DNA from: Sphingomonas carotinifaciens
Lineage (GTDB): Bacteria > Pseudomonadota > Alphaproteobacteria > Sphingomonadales > Sphingomonadaceae
DNA length: 64,000 bases
Direction: 5' to 3'
Assembly: GCF_009789535.1 (NCBI RefSeq)
Contig: NZ_WSUT01000005.1
Span: forward strand, 806,001-870,000
Made by a program: the position numbers and the translations under genes
In this document: positions 38,112 to 47,126 of the stretch, in pieces
Layout of the letters: every line of letters starts with the position of its first letter
Position numbering within the stretch: the first letter of the stretch is position 1
Notes under the pieces: generated by a model
Told to the model about the DNA's origin: nothing
The model's database searches: none
The model's input: the letters and a program-made list of their open reading frames with translations, nothing else

Positions 38112-38345
38112 ATGATCGACGCAGAACTGCAGGGTGATCCGGCGTCGACATCCAAGCATGAAGGACGCCTTGATGATGCCCAGCCCACAGTCGCAGTCAT
38201 GAGCGGCGAGGATGACGAGGAGAGCGTCGGCGACGAAGCGGATCCGCCGATCACCGAAGAGACCGCCTTCGACCTTAAAGTGTTCGCCGCATCCGATCCC
38301 AACAACCTTCCTCCCGGAGAGGCGGCCGCCTTGCGCGAGCTCTAG
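38112..38345 (+). CDS. Possible small acidic protein (uncertain)
   Basis: A 77-residue open frame gives an acidic peptide ending FAASDPNNLPPGEAAALREL. It has a plausible ATG but no clear RBS, and resembles nothing I know. It could be a gene remnant or chance. The surrounding 38031-38699 stretch otherwise contains only repeat R2. Confidence 0.25.
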   Translation: MIDAELQGDPASTSKHEGRLDDAQPTVAVMSGEDDEESVGDEADPPITEETAFDLKVFAASDPNNLPPGEAAALREL

Positions 38346-38437
38346 GAGAAGGGCCACCATCGGACTCGCCCTGAGCGAAACCGCCTCAGACCGGATCATG
38401 CGCGACGTGCAGGAGAGCAGCGCGCTCCAACGTGCCA

Positions 38438-38503
38438 TTGATCGCGCACCGCAAGAGCCGCAAATCTCTCGGTTAAGAGACAGCTCAGGCACAACTAGAA
38501 GCG
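38438..38503. repeat. Imperfect repeat R2, upstream of hamA
   Basis: This segment begins TTGATCGCGCAC and aligns along its length with R1 (31419-31481). Its central inverted repeat is TCTC-ggttaa-GAGA; against R1 one stem pair has changed on both sides (G:C to T:A). The two copies also share a reading frame with mostly conservative codon changes, so coding descent cannot be excluded. The channel/NT and SEC-C modules lie between R1 and R2. Confidence 0.5.
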
Positions 38504-38699
38504 TCGCAGCGAAAGACACTGCGGTTGTCGCGCCGCTTCACGCCTAAGCCCGATTATAATCCGCGGGTGAGCGTAGCTCCGTTATCCGAGGTTGCCTACG
38601 ACAGCAGCCCGTACCAATCGCGGTTTTCTCGACAGGCAGTCGCTGACGCTGACACCATGAGAAATCCTCAGCCACATTCCGCAGGGCCTTCCGGCACCC

Positions 38700-39746
38700 A
38701 TGTCGGATGGTCGGAGCAGGCCAGCTAGTAGCTTCCAGAGCGCCCCATCCACTGATAGTCTTAACGACATCTTGGAGACGACGGCACAACAGGACGATGA
38801 ACTCGAAGCGGCGCTTCGCGCGATCGGTCGCGATTGGAGCAGGCTCGGGGCGCGTCTGAAGCTGCTTGACCATGCCGTAAACACTTCCTGCCCACGCCTG
38901 TCCGTCCGCCTGCACTACCCGACGCTGCGGGACGCCGCCGCTACAGTGCATGAGCTCGTCGCCGTCGCCACTCGATACCTCGCTCGGTTCTGCCTGCCAC
39001 ATTCCGAATTGCAGAACCTATACGCCCGGAAGGACCAGCTTTCAGTTGAAGACCTGCATGAGGCGCTCACCGATCTGGACCGGCGAGCGCGAGACCTGTT
39101 CATCCGCGCGGGAGCGGCGACCGGCCGCAGCGGCGAGGCGGGAGAACTGCTGCTATACCTGCTTACGGAATGGGTTCTCCAAGCACCTCAGATCGTCGCG
39201 AAGATGAGCCTGAAGACCAGCGTCGCAATGCCGGTGCACGGTTCCGACGGCATCCACGCAAGATACGATCCCGAAAATGGTCACCTCCTCGTCTATTCCG
39301 GTGAGGCCAAACTGCACAGCGACCTGGGCGACGCTATAAGGTCGGCGATCTCCTCGATCTCCTCAGCACTTCAACCTGAAAAACTGGAGCACGAACTGAA
39401 CCTGGTTCGTCGCGATCTGAGCCTTTCCGGACTTGACGAGCGTGCCCGTGCCGAGATGCTGTGCTTCCTGGATCCTCTGGAACCCAGTTCTTTGAAGCGC
39501 ATAGACGCCGTCACGTGTCTCATCGGCTTCGACTTCGGCGGCTACGACGGACTCAGCCCGGATGATGCCGAGTCCGTCTTCGAGTCCCGGGCGCGCGAAC
39601 AGTTGGACCGCTCCGCTTCAGCGTTCGCGAAGGCGATGCGTACTGCAGGCTTGGAAAATCGGACGGTCGAACTCTTCCTGATGCCGCTCCCCTCCGTGGA
39701 GCAGCTGAGAGCAAGCTTCCAATCGCGGATCGGCAACGCCACCTGA
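38700..39746 (+). CDS. hamA: Hachiman antiphage defence protein HamA (DUF1837)
   Basis: This 348-residue nuclease subunit belongs to the Hachiman system. The DUF1837 core is clear: GELLLYLLTEWVLQAPQIVA (Glu157), KMSLKTSVAMPVHGSDGIH (Asp183) and YSGEAKLHSDLG (GEAK at 201-204). Together these give the PD-(D/E)xK-like E, D, ExK set. The N-terminus to about residue 100 is variable; the exact start is uncertain because no strong RBS precedes the ATG. The stop codon overlaps the hamB ATG (TGATG). In known Hachiman systems the HamA nuclease is held inactive by HamB and degrades DNA once the helicase senses damaged DNA. Confidence 0.93.
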   Translation: MSDGRSRPASSFQSAPSTDSLNDILETTAQQDDELEAALRAIGRDWSRLGARLKLLDHAVNTSCPRLSVRLHYPTLRDAAATVHELVAVATRYLARFCLPHSELQNLYARKDQLSVEDLHEALTDLDRRARDLFIRAGAATGRSGEAGELLLYLLTEWVLQAPQIVAKMSLKTSVAMPVHGSDGIHARYDPENGHLLVYSGEAKLHSDLGDAIRSAISSISSALQPEKLEHELNLVRRDLSLSGLDERARAEMLCFLDPLEPSSLKRIDAVTCLIGFDFGGYDGLSPDDAESVFESRAREQLDRSASAFAKAMRTAGLENRTVELFLMPLPSVEQLRASFQSRIGNAT

Positions 39747-42295
39747 TGATCCAGGATCTGGCAGATAAGGTCTGGAGCAACCCCTTGCTCCATCCCCTCG
39801 CCAGACGGCTTCAACGCGCATGGATCGCCTTCGAAATCGGAGCCCCGCAGACCGACGCGCCCGCGCCGGACGACGTGGTCAGGCTCGTTGAGGCCGCCGC
39901 GATCCTCGCATGCTCGGAACGAACCCCTCATCGACGAATGGCGCACCGCGTCGCCACGTCGGCCCTCGAACTGCACGGCACCACGTCGCTGCCACTGGAC
40001 CAAGCCGTCAGGGTCGTACTGGCGCGGCTCGGCAACTTCCCCGCGTTCGCGACGCGCGCCTCGGTTCGGGATGCGCAACCGCTGCTGCCGTTCGGCATAC
40101 TGGCGGAGGAGATCGCGGCCGCCGACCGACGCACGGTCGCGCTGGGCGATCGCAAGGTCGTGCTCACCGACTTCCAGCATGAACTATGGACGCGACTGAA
40201 CGGTCGCCGGCGCGTCGCGGTCGCCGCCCCGACATCGGCAGGCAAGTCGTTCGTGCTTCAGAACTTCCTCGCCTCGCTCTTCGTCCCGGACGGCCCACGC
40301 TCGGTCCTCTACCTCGTCCCGACCAGGGCACTTATAACGCAGGTCGCCAGATCGATCCGGGCGGAGGTCGATGCGGCCGCACTCGGCGCAAAATCCCCGA
40401 TCGTCGCCACCGTGCCGATCGAGAAGGCGCTTCGCCTGCCTCCCCGTGCCGTCTACGTGATGACGCAGGAGCGTGGGCAGATCATGCTTGCCGCCCACGC
40501 CGACTTCGCTCCCGAGGTCATCGTCGTCGACGAGGCCCACGGCGTCGCGGACGGCGCAAGGGGTGTCCGCCTTCAGGCAGCCATGACGGACCTGCTGAAG
40601 CGCAGACCAGACGCGCAGACGCTGTTCGCAAGTCCGGCCGTAAGGAACCTGGACGTGTTCGGACGCATGCTCGATCTGGACGACGTCGATGCGCTTCGTT
40701 CCCGAGAACCGACCGTCACCCAGAATTTCGTAATGGTCGACGTGGTCGATGTCGAACGTGGCGAGCTGCTGGTGAGACTGGCGGATGCGTCGCCCGAGGA
40801 CCCTCCGGTGGCGCGCGTCACGGTGGAGCGCCGCACAGTGACGCGTGTGGAGCGCTTGACCAACGCTACGTTCGCACTCGGACGGGGCGCCGCTAACATC
40901 ATATATGCGAACGGAGCGGCCGAGGCGGAGGACGTCGCACTCGCCCTCGCGGCTCTTCGCAACGATGAACCTACGGACCCTGCAAGGGAGGAGCTTGCGC
41001 GCCTGGCCGCTGAAGCCGTTCACCCGGACTACGCGCTCATCGCCTGCGTCCGGCGGGGCGTGGCCTTCCACTACTCCCACATGCCGACGCAACTGAGGCT
41101 CGCCGTGGAAGGCGCGGTTTCGCGCGGGGAGGTGGAGGAACTCGTGTGCACGAGCACGCTGCTGCAGGGCGTCAACCTGCCAGCGAAGAACATATTCCTG
41201 TTCAGGCCGGAGAAGGGTTCGACAAGGCCGATGCACGGCGTCGACTTCTGGAACCTCGCGGGTCGTGCAGGCCGGATGATGCGTGAGTTTCAGGGCAACA
41301 TCTTCCTCATCGACTACGAACGGTGGAAGGCCAAACCGCTACAACAACCCGACGAAGCGGAGATCATCCCAGCGGTCGAGAACGGCATCTGCCGACCCTC
41401 GGATCTTCTCAGCGTGATCGAACGCCCCAGAAGGCCCGGTGCGGACCGCCCGGACCCGGAGGCGGTGTTCGTCCGACTTCTCGGGGACCTCAGGGACGGC
41501 ACGCTGAAGGAAACACTGACGCGCGCGAAGGCTTCCCAGAACCTCACGGACTCAGCCATCAGCACGCTTGCGCACGCGCTTCGGGAGGCGTCGGCCGCCG
41601 TAAACCTACCTATGAGCGTTCTTCGACGCAGTCCCGACATCTCCCCCCACAAGCAGCAGAGGCTCTACAACATCTTGGCCATACGCCTCGATCGTGACGG
41701 GCCCGCGTCCCTGATCCCGCCCCATCCCGCGGACGACGGTGCGTACGAACTCTACGCCGACGCTTTGCAGGTCTGCCACCGGGTGATTCTCGGGCTGAGG
41801 CGGGAAAGCAGATTCCACCGCTTCCTCGCCGTGCTTGCGCTCAAATGGATGCGCGGACTGCCGCTGCCGCGCATCATGCAGGAGCAGCTCGACCGAAACC
41901 CGAGGAAGGAGCGCAGGTTCGTGGTAAGGGAGACGCTGGAGCTGGTGGAAAAGCAGGTCCGCTTTCAGTGTGTCCGGCTGTTGGGCTGTTATCACGCCGT
42001 TCTCGGCCAGCTCCTGATCGACAAGGGCCGCCCCGATCTCGCTGCGGATATCCCGGATATGGCTCTCTTCCTTGAGATGGGAGCTGCGGATCGAACGAGC
42101 ATCAGTCTTATGTCACTTGGCGTATCGCGGCCGGTCGCCACTCAGCTGGCACGACAGGCTCCCTCCCGAGGCATGGATGTGGAAGCGACGCTGGACTGGC
42201 TCGCATCGAGGCCCGCCGCTGTCACGCGTCTCGGCGCAACCGCCCGCGACGAGGTGAATAACATCATCGGGTCTGCACGAACTTCCGAGGGCTGA
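39746..42295 (+). CDS. hamB: Hachiman antiphage defence helicase HamB
   Basis: This 849-residue superfamily 2 helicase has Walker A APTSAGKSFV (161-168), motif Ia VPTRALI and the DEAH box VIVVDEAHGV (262-265). In the second RecA domain, CTSTLLQGVNLPAKNIFLF and NLAGRAGRMMREFQGN correspond to motifs V and VI of the Ski2-like group. The N-terminus (1-130) is helical. The C-terminal 300 residues are a helical region, with a final segment LGVSRPVATQLAR that resembles a helix-hairpin-helix. It is coupled to hamA. All motifs are intact, so the system appears functional. Confidence 0.93.
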   Translation: MIQDLADKVWSNPLLHPLARRLQRAWIAFEIGAPQTDAPAPDDVVRLVEAAAILACSERTPHRRMAHRVATSALELHGTTSLPLDQAVRVVLARLGNFPAFATRASVRDAQPLLPFGILAEEIAAADRRTVALGDRKVVLTDFQHELWTRLNGRRRVAVAAPTSAGKSFVLQNFLASLFVPDGPRSVLYLVPTRALITQVARSIRAEVDAAALGAKSPIVATVPIEKALRLPPRAVYVMTQERGQIMLAAHADFAPEVIVVDEAHGVADGARGVRLQAAMTDLLKRRPDAQTLFASPAVRNLDVFGRMLDLDDVDALRSREPTVTQNFVMVDVVDVERGELLVRLADASPEDPPVARVTVERRTVTRVERLTNATFALGRGAANIIYANGAAEAEDVALALAALRNDEPTDPAREELARLAAEAVHPDYALIACVRRGVAFHYSHMPTQLRLAVEGAVSRGEVEELVCTSTLLQGVNLPAKNIFLFRPEKGSTRPMHGVDFWNLAGRAGRMMREFQGNIFLIDYERWKAKPLQQPDEAEIIPAVENGICRPSDLLSVIERPRRPGADRPDPEAVFVRLLGDLRDGTLKETLTRAKASQNLTDSAISTLAHALREASAAVNLPMSVLRRSPDISPHKQQRLYNILAIRLDRDGPASLIPPHPADDGAYELYADALQVCHRVILGLRRESRFHRFLAVLALKWMRGLPLPRIMQEQLDRNPRKERRFVVRETLELVEKQVRFQCVRLLGCYHAVLGQLLIDKGRPDLAADIPDMALFLEMGAADRTSISLMSLGVSRPVATQLARQAPSRGMDVEATLDWLASRPAAVTRLGATARDEVNNIIGSARTSEG

Positions 42296-42599
42296 CACGT
42301 TTCGGATGTGTGGCGTCGCCCGTTTGGGGAAGTCCCCCCGAACTACGACTGATCTGGAACGGCCTGCCGGATGAAGTCGACATGCGTGGACGAGGACCGC
42401 CATATAAAAAGCAGCATCCTGAACCGCGGGACATCGTCCAACCGCTGCCGCAGTCGGTGCAAGGTAAAACGGGGGAAGTTGATCAGACACGGACAAATCG
42501 ATCCTCACGACTCTCAAATCGATCCGCTGGAAAATTTGAGGAGAAGCCATCGTCTCCACATCTCGTCGAAACATGACAACGAGATGGAAGGACATGCCA
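42296..42599. other. Intergenic region between hamB and the next gene
   Basis: No gene is supported in these roughly 300 bases. A 7-bp inverted repeat CTCAAAT / ATTTGAG (42513-42519 / 42534-42540) lies 60 nt before the next start codon, and CATATAAAAA near 42400 is an A/T-rich spot. The downstream RBS GGAAGGA is at 42586-42592. Confidence 0.4.
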
Positions 42600-43322
42600 A
42601 TGCCGAAGAAGAGCCGCAACGAGATCACCATCACCGACGCCCCCCGGTCCATGACCCGGACGATGGCGGGGGGCGGCGACCTCGTTCAGGTCGATGCCGT
42701 CTTCCACGTGCCGGCGGTGCATCCCGACGGATCGGGACCGTGGAGCGAGGAGGCGGACAAGATCAGCTGGACCGACATGCCCACCGGCTACGGCTGCATC
42801 ATGCGCCGTTCGCCGCTCGGCAAGTATCTCGCCGGATACGTGTCGGTCCCGCCCGGTCATCCGATGTTCGGTCGCGGCACCGGTTCCCTCGATGATCTCC
42901 TCATCGGCGTGCACGGCGGAATCGACTACGCCGCTGCCTGCCGAGCCTCCGAACCGGAAGAGGTTTCGATCTGCCATCCGTCCGGCCGCGAGAAGCGAGA
43001 ACGCATCGTGTCGCGATCATCCCGGCAAACGGTGTACGAGAACGAGGCTGCAAAGGGCCAGGGCCACGCCGACGCATGGTGGTTCGGCTTCTCCTGCAAT
43101 CAGATCGGCGACGTTCTGCCGGACGCGAGCTACGACCGCCAGAAGAAACAGGAGCAGCTCATCGGTGGCGTGGAACCCATCTACAGGACCGAAGCCTACG
43201 TCTACCGCGAATGCGTCCGCCTCGCCGCCCAGCTGAAGGCCATCGAGGAGGGACGCGATCCGCGCGATGCGGATCCCGGCCCGTCGACGTCCAGCCACGA
43301 TCCCTACAGGCCGAGGGGGTGA
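42600..43322 (+). CDS. Hypothetical protein, island-type family
   Basis: This protein has 240 residues from ATG 42600, 7 nt after GGAAGGA; upstream ATGs at 42573 and 42594 are possible. No enzyme motif is recognised. The features are GYVSVPPGHPMFGRG, GVHGGIDYA, then WWFGFSCNQIGDVLPDASYD and TEAYVYRECVRLAAQLKAIE. The last part resembles a family often found on plasmids and integrative elements of Alphaproteobacteria. No signal or transmembrane segment is seen. The next gene starts 5 nt after its stop codon, so the two form an operon. Confidence 0.75.
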   Translation: MPKKSRNEITITDAPRSMTRTMAGGGDLVQVDAVFHVPAVHPDGSGPWSEEADKISWTDMPTGYGCIMRRSPLGKYLAGYVSVPPGHPMFGRGTGSLDDLLIGVHGGIDYAAACRASEPEEVSICHPSGREKRERIVSRSSRQTVYENEAAKGQGHADAWWFGFSCNQIGDVLPDASYDRQKKQEQLIGGVEPIYRTEAYVYRECVRLAAQLKAIEEGRDPRDADPGPSTSSHDPYRPRG

Positions 43323-43327
43323 GGATC

Positions 43328-44152
43328 ATGGACATTGATCCCGAACTGCCGTGGGGCAACTGGCATCGCATCGAAGGCAGGTCGAGCGGCTCAGTCTACG
43401 TCGACGACGCGACGGGCGAGACGTGGCCATCGCTGCGTTCCGCGCTGTGGTGCGGTCGCCTCGGTATGCCCACCCAAAACGGCGAGCCGCCGGCCGAATT
43501 GCTCGAACTGGTCCACGCCGTGCTCGCTGCCACCGCTCGAAGGGAGCCCGGATACCGTCAGCAGCTCGCCGACCTTTTCGAAGGCAATCGGCTGTTCCAG
43601 CGCATGTTCCATCTCTGGCTCGCATCGACAGGTCTGGCGGTTCCCGCGCGGAATGGTGAAGGCGTGGGTGGACTCACGCCTGAAGGCTGGTCGGTGCTGC
43701 ACATGCTGGCAGCTACCCGGCCCTACGATGTCCGACGCAACCGGCCCTGCGCTGCGACGATCGCGATGCTCCGCGAGCTCGGTCTCGGACCGCAGGATCG
43801 GGAAGCGCGGCTCGAACGGCTAGAACAGGAGGCTCGTCGCTGGGATGCCGCCTTCCTCCGTTGCGACGAGGCGGGCAGACCGACCATCGTGCTCGCCAAA
43901 CGTAGCGATGGTCCGGTGCCGGTCCTGCAGACGGTATGGACGCTTGGGTTCTCGACCAGGAACCAGCGCGACGGCTTCTACGACTGGCTCTGTCGGCACC
44001 TCGACCGCTGGCAGGCCTGGGGTGATCTCGCGAGCCAATACGATTCTACCAAGCTGACGCACAAGCTCCTCGCGGTGATGACGGAATGGATTGCAGAGCG
44101 TGACCATCAGGCACCGTTCGTCACCTGGCCCCGGCTCAACGAGACGAGCTGA
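43328..44152 (+). CDS. Hypothetical protein
   Basis: This protein has 274 residues and no family I recognise. The start MDIDPELPWGNWHR is preceded by GTGAGGATC, whose GAGG overlaps the end of the previous gene. The sequence is rich in Trp and Arg, with mostly helical segments such as LFQRMFHLWLASTGLAVP and RDGFYDWLCRHLDRWQAW. No transmembrane segment or catalytic motif is evident. It forms a pair with the gene just upstream and is probably an accessory protein of the mobile region. A strong hairpin follows 42 nt downstream. Confidence 0.72.
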   Translation: MDIDPELPWGNWHRIEGRSSGSVYVDDATGETWPSLRSALWCGRLGMPTQNGEPPAELLELVHAVLAATARREPGYRQQLADLFEGNRLFQRMFHLWLASTGLAVPARNGEGVGGLTPEGWSVLHMLAATRPYDVRRNRPCAATIAMLRELGLGPQDREARLERLEQEARRWDAAFLRCDEAGRPTIVLAKRSDGPVPVLQTVWTLGFSTRNQRDGFYDWLCRHLDRWQAWGDLASQYDSTKLTHKLLAVMTEWIAERDHQAPFVTWPRLNETS

Positions 44153-44194
44153 TCCGGGAAAGAAGCGATGACCGCATCGCCCGACATGCAGACC

Positions 44195-44244
44195 ACCGGC
44201 TCGCAGAGGGCATAAAGCGATCTTCACGCCCTCTGCGAGCCGGT
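44195..44244. repeat. Perfect 17-bp inverted repeat with 16-nt loop
   Basis: ACCGGCTCGCAGAGGGC (44195-44211) is repeated inverted at 44228-44244 without a mismatch. No T-run follows. It lies between two same-strand genes and could be an attenuator, an mRNA processing site or a protein-binding palindrome. The rest of 44153-44359 has no gene. Confidence 0.8.
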
Positions 44245-44359
44245 CGGTCCGACATACCTCATACAGGGGCGCAAGGCCGCGGTCGCCCGGATGTGGGCAC
44301 CTCTCTCGCTGCCGAGATCCACCCAACCGCGACGAGCCACACCGACCTGGGAGCCGGAC

Positions 44360-45133
44360 ATGAGCAAATGGCTGCTCCACATCGACGAGACGACCCGCGA
44401 ACGAGTGATGCGCGTCATCGAGGAAGCACGGCGGACCATCGCCGATGATTGCCGCATCGTAGGGCGGATCCAGTGCGGGTTCGAGGCCATCGCCATCCGA
44501 GCGGTCGGCTCCCGCGGTGAACTGGAACAGGTGCACGTCTCGGTCGATGGCGAATGGTGCATGATAACGGCAAGGGCGATCGAGGGATCGCTTCCCGATA
44601 CGTTGATGCTGACCGGCCCTCTCCTCCCTCGATCTCCGTCAGTGGTCAGCGGCGTCGACGACGTCCTGTCCAGCCTCGAGCACTGGCGTGATCGCCTGTC
44701 CGATCCGGAGACCATCCGCTCGACCGATCACGCGGCCGACATACGGCGTGATCTCTCGTATCTGGTCAGAGCCGTGGCTCAGCAGTTCGACAACCGCTGG
44801 TCGCAGGCGATCGTACGGTCGCGCGGTACCGGCCGTCATCGCATTCAACTTCGGCTCGCTGGCGACGCGAGCGGATCGACGGAAATGAACTTCGTATCGG
44901 GAACACGCCGATCCGGCGTCGGTGGTATGAGCAGGCAACTGGTCGAAGCGATCGACGGCATCGTCGATGACCACACGCACGTGTCGGCGTGGAACGGAGA
45001 ATGCCCGGCTGACAGGCTCATCGTAACCGTAGGCTCGACGCCTTTCATCGATATCGGCGGTCCTGAGGATTCTATGGCGACGATGCGCGGCTACGTGCGG
45101 CTTCCCGCTGGCGCATTTCTGATCTCCCCGTAG
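44360..45133 (+). CDS. Hypothetical protein
   Basis: This protein has 257 residues; the ATG at 44360 follows GGGAG. No known family is evident. The first half contains MSKWLLHIDETTRERVMRVI and CGFEAIAIRAVGS; the second half is strand-rich, ending MRGYVRLPAGAFLISP. It is soluble by appearance. It follows the 44195 inverted repeat and shares strand with the two preceding hypothetical genes. Confidence 0.7.
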   Translation: MSKWLLHIDETTRERVMRVIEEARRTIADDCRIVGRIQCGFEAIAIRAVGSRGELEQVHVSVDGEWCMITARAIEGSLPDTLMLTGPLLPRSPSVVSGVDDVLSSLEHWRDRLSDPETIRSTDHAADIRRDLSYLVRAVAQQFDNRWSQAIVRSRGTGRHRIQLRLAGDASGSTEMNFVSGTRRSGVGGMSRQLVEAIDGIVDDHTHVSAWNGECPADRLIVTVGSTPFIDIGGPEDSMATMRGYVRLPAGAFLISP

Positions 45134-45574
45134 GAGCGCTTGCGGTAGGAATGCCGCCCATGTTGCCAGCATAACGCCTGACGTCAGCAACAGCCGGCTC
45201 CGGCCTCATATTCATCACCCACGTATTCGGTCGAGGACCCGGAACGCCTTCGGACCGACCCCTATCAATACTACAAGTAAGTACGAGTGATTCCCTCGGA
45301 TCGTCGCTTTGCCCAATGCGGCCTGTCGCCTTGCGCAACCCTGCACAATCAACCGTGGTACGATCCTCGAGTACGCCGTGCGCGCGTCGTGGAGAAAGGA
45401 TGCCGCGCCGTCTCTCAAGCGGAATTTCCGATGCGCTGCTGCCACCTACGTCTCAGCTATGTCCAAGCGAAGTCGCGATCTGGGTAACGCGGGAAAGGAT
45501 GAGAGGCTGACGCGGAGCGAGAAGGATAGGAAATGGGATTGAGACAAGACTTGTTGGCCGGAGCGGTCTCGGCT
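45134..45574. other. Intergenic region without a supported gene
   Basis: About 440 bases between convergent genes. Short open frames exist on both strands. One minus-strand stretch (about 45218-45300, VLIGVGPKAFRVLDRIRG) looks faintly like a protein tail, but no start or neighbours support it. TGACGTCA at 45179-45186 is a short palindrome. Confidence 0.4.
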
Positions 45575-46567
45575 TCACTCGCTTGCCTTCTCCCAATGCT
45601 TGGCATTACGTCGGAACTCGTGCTCCGAGATAGAGCAATGGCCGGAGGTATCCTCGATCCAGATCCGGAGGCGAAGGAGCGGCTCGTCCACTCGCATACC
45701 AAACCTGCTCGTATTTCCCGGAACCAACCAGCCGCCCGAGTCACTTGCCAACGTTACCCGGGCTCTCCTACCATTCTTTATCAGTTCGACCGCACCGATG
45801 CGCAAAGGACGATGGTCGTCGTTGACGACTTCGATGATGGTGCGCAGCCCAAGGAAACCGAGCCTAGGCTCAACACGGACATGGGCAGGAAGCGGCCTGT
45901 AGTCATCCGCACCACGACCACGGCTCGCTTCTGCGGCGATGTTGACGGCCTGAGCGGCCACCACCAAGCCCAGAAGCGAGAGTGCCGCGGCACCGATCGA
46001 GGCCATGATCGTCCACAATCCGAACCGGAGGGAGGACCTCGCGATACCGTTGCCGATAGCCATCTCGCGAACGGCTGCCCACTGGGCGCACAGATCGCTA
46101 TCCGAGGAGGTCTGGGGATTGCGGCAGTATGGTTCATAGCCGCCGGGGCTGTATCGCTGGGCATCGCCCGCAGCACCAGAGGTCGCCGCGTGGCTCTTGG
46201 TATCGTCTCCTGCGGGTTCATGGCGCTCATTGCCATCGTCGGCTTCTTTCCATGACGGCAGGATAAATGGAACGCGCCAATGAACGGACGTTCCTGGCAC
46301 TTGTAAAAGCGCCGATCCATCCGGCTCCCGTCCTACAGCCTCTTCGACCGGTTGATACGGAAGCGTTCGCACATTTTCGGTCTGAGGTGCGGCATTATGA
46401 GAAACGGTGTAGGCTTGGACGCGATGCTCTACGACTTCCGGTGCGAGCTTGTACCAAGCAAGACCGCCAACTGCGACCAGAAGCAGCGAACAGAAAATTA
46501 GACCGATAACTACGATCGGATCGGCTCCCCGGAGCCAAAGGCCGTGCATCAACTTTTTCAACGACAT
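45575..46567 (-). CDS. Membrane-anchored hypothetical protein
   Basis: This protein has 330 residues. TM1 is at about residues 17-38 (PIVVIGLIFCSLLLVAVGGL). A periplasm-facing segment of about 140 residues follows, with YCRNPQTSSDSDLCAQWAAV holding two Cys. TM2 is at about 185-207 (WTIMASIGAAALSLLGLVV). The C-terminal domain (about 230-320) is beta-rich, resembling an immunoglobulin-like fold, with GNTSRFGMRVDEPLLRLRIW. The CRNPQ-x-DLCAQW pattern recurs in sphingomonad proteins of unknown role. The gene faces the preceding hypothetical gene and has the direction of the secreted-protein run that follows. Confidence 0.8.
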   Translation of the reverse strand: MSLKKLMHGLWLRGADPIVVIGLIFCSLLLVAVGGLAWYKLAPEVVEHRVQAYTVSHNAAPQTENVRTLPYQPVEEAVGREPDGSALLQVPGTSVHWRVPFILPSWKEADDGNERHEPAGDDTKSHAATSGAAGDAQRYSPGGYEPYCRNPQTSSDSDLCAQWAAVREMAIGNGIARSSLRFGLWTIMASIGAAALSLLGLVVAAQAVNIAAEASRGRGADDYRPLPAHVRVEPRLGFLGLRTIIEVVNDDHRPLRIGAVELIKNGRRARVTLASDSGGWLVPGNTSRFGMRVDEPLLRLRIWIEDTSGHCSISEHEFRRNAKHWEKASE

Positions 46568-46683
46568 AACCGAACGTTAGACGTGCAGCCGTTACCGATC
46601 CGTCAACAGCGTTGCTTCTGAAGTCTATGCACATGCAAAATTGGAAGCACAGCAGGCCCCTTTTGATCGATCTTCGCTCTAGA

Positions 46684-47115
46684 TCATGAACCGCAGATCA
46701 TCGAGCCCCTCAGTCGCACCGTGGTGCTTCGGTACTTGACGACCAACGTCGCGTCGGTGGTCACCGTTTCGTACCCCATCGCCCGCACGACGGCGGCGTC
46801 CAGTATCCTTACTTTCAGTCCTGGTGCCTGCCATGCGTCATGTGTGAAGGGGAACAATTCACGCGCTCCCGCTGCGGGTTCGAGGACGACGACGCGCCCG
46901 GCAACTCGCGTCATGCCCGTACGCCCGTTGGCGGCGAACAGGACCGGCCCGTTCCTTCGGGCCGACCAGTAGCAGCCGGTCCCGTCCATGCCCGCCGCAC
47001 GCCAGTCGCGCATGGTGGTGGCTTGAAGCGGTCCGTTCCGCTTCACTGTCGCAGCGATCGACGTTGCCGCCGTAGCGAGGCATGCCATCGTCATGAGCAG
47101 GGCCTTAAAACGCAT
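46684..47115 (-). CDS. Small secreted protein
   Basis: This 143-residue protein has a signal peptide (MRFKALLMTMACLATAATSIA, cleavage near AATV). A good RBS (GGAGGG) precedes the ATG. The mature part has GTGCYWSARRNGPVLFAANG and ends LRGSMICGS, with Cys residues that could form a disulfide. The family is unknown. It starts 12 nt after the stop codon of the next gene upstream and is the last gene of a four-gene minus-strand run of exported proteins. Confidence 0.75.
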   Translation of the reverse strand: MRFKALLMTMACLATAATSIAATVKRNGPLQATTMRDWRAAGMDGTGCYWSARRNGPVLFAANGRTGMTRVAGRVVVLEPAAGARELFPFTHDAWQAPGLKVRILDAAVVRAMGYETVTTDATLVVKYRSTTVRLRGSMICGS

Positions 47116-47126
47116 ATTCCCTCCGT

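Noticed and set aside
45215..45445. Minus-strand frame ending VLIGVGPKAFRVLDRIRG, faintly like a small membrane protein tail
   Set aside because: No start, RBS or family support; too short to call even as a pseudogene.
45533..46255. A 240-codon plus-strand frame opposite the membrane-anchored protein
   Set aside because: The minus-strand gene has two clear transmembrane segments and a beta-rich domain. The plus-strand translation has no such features.
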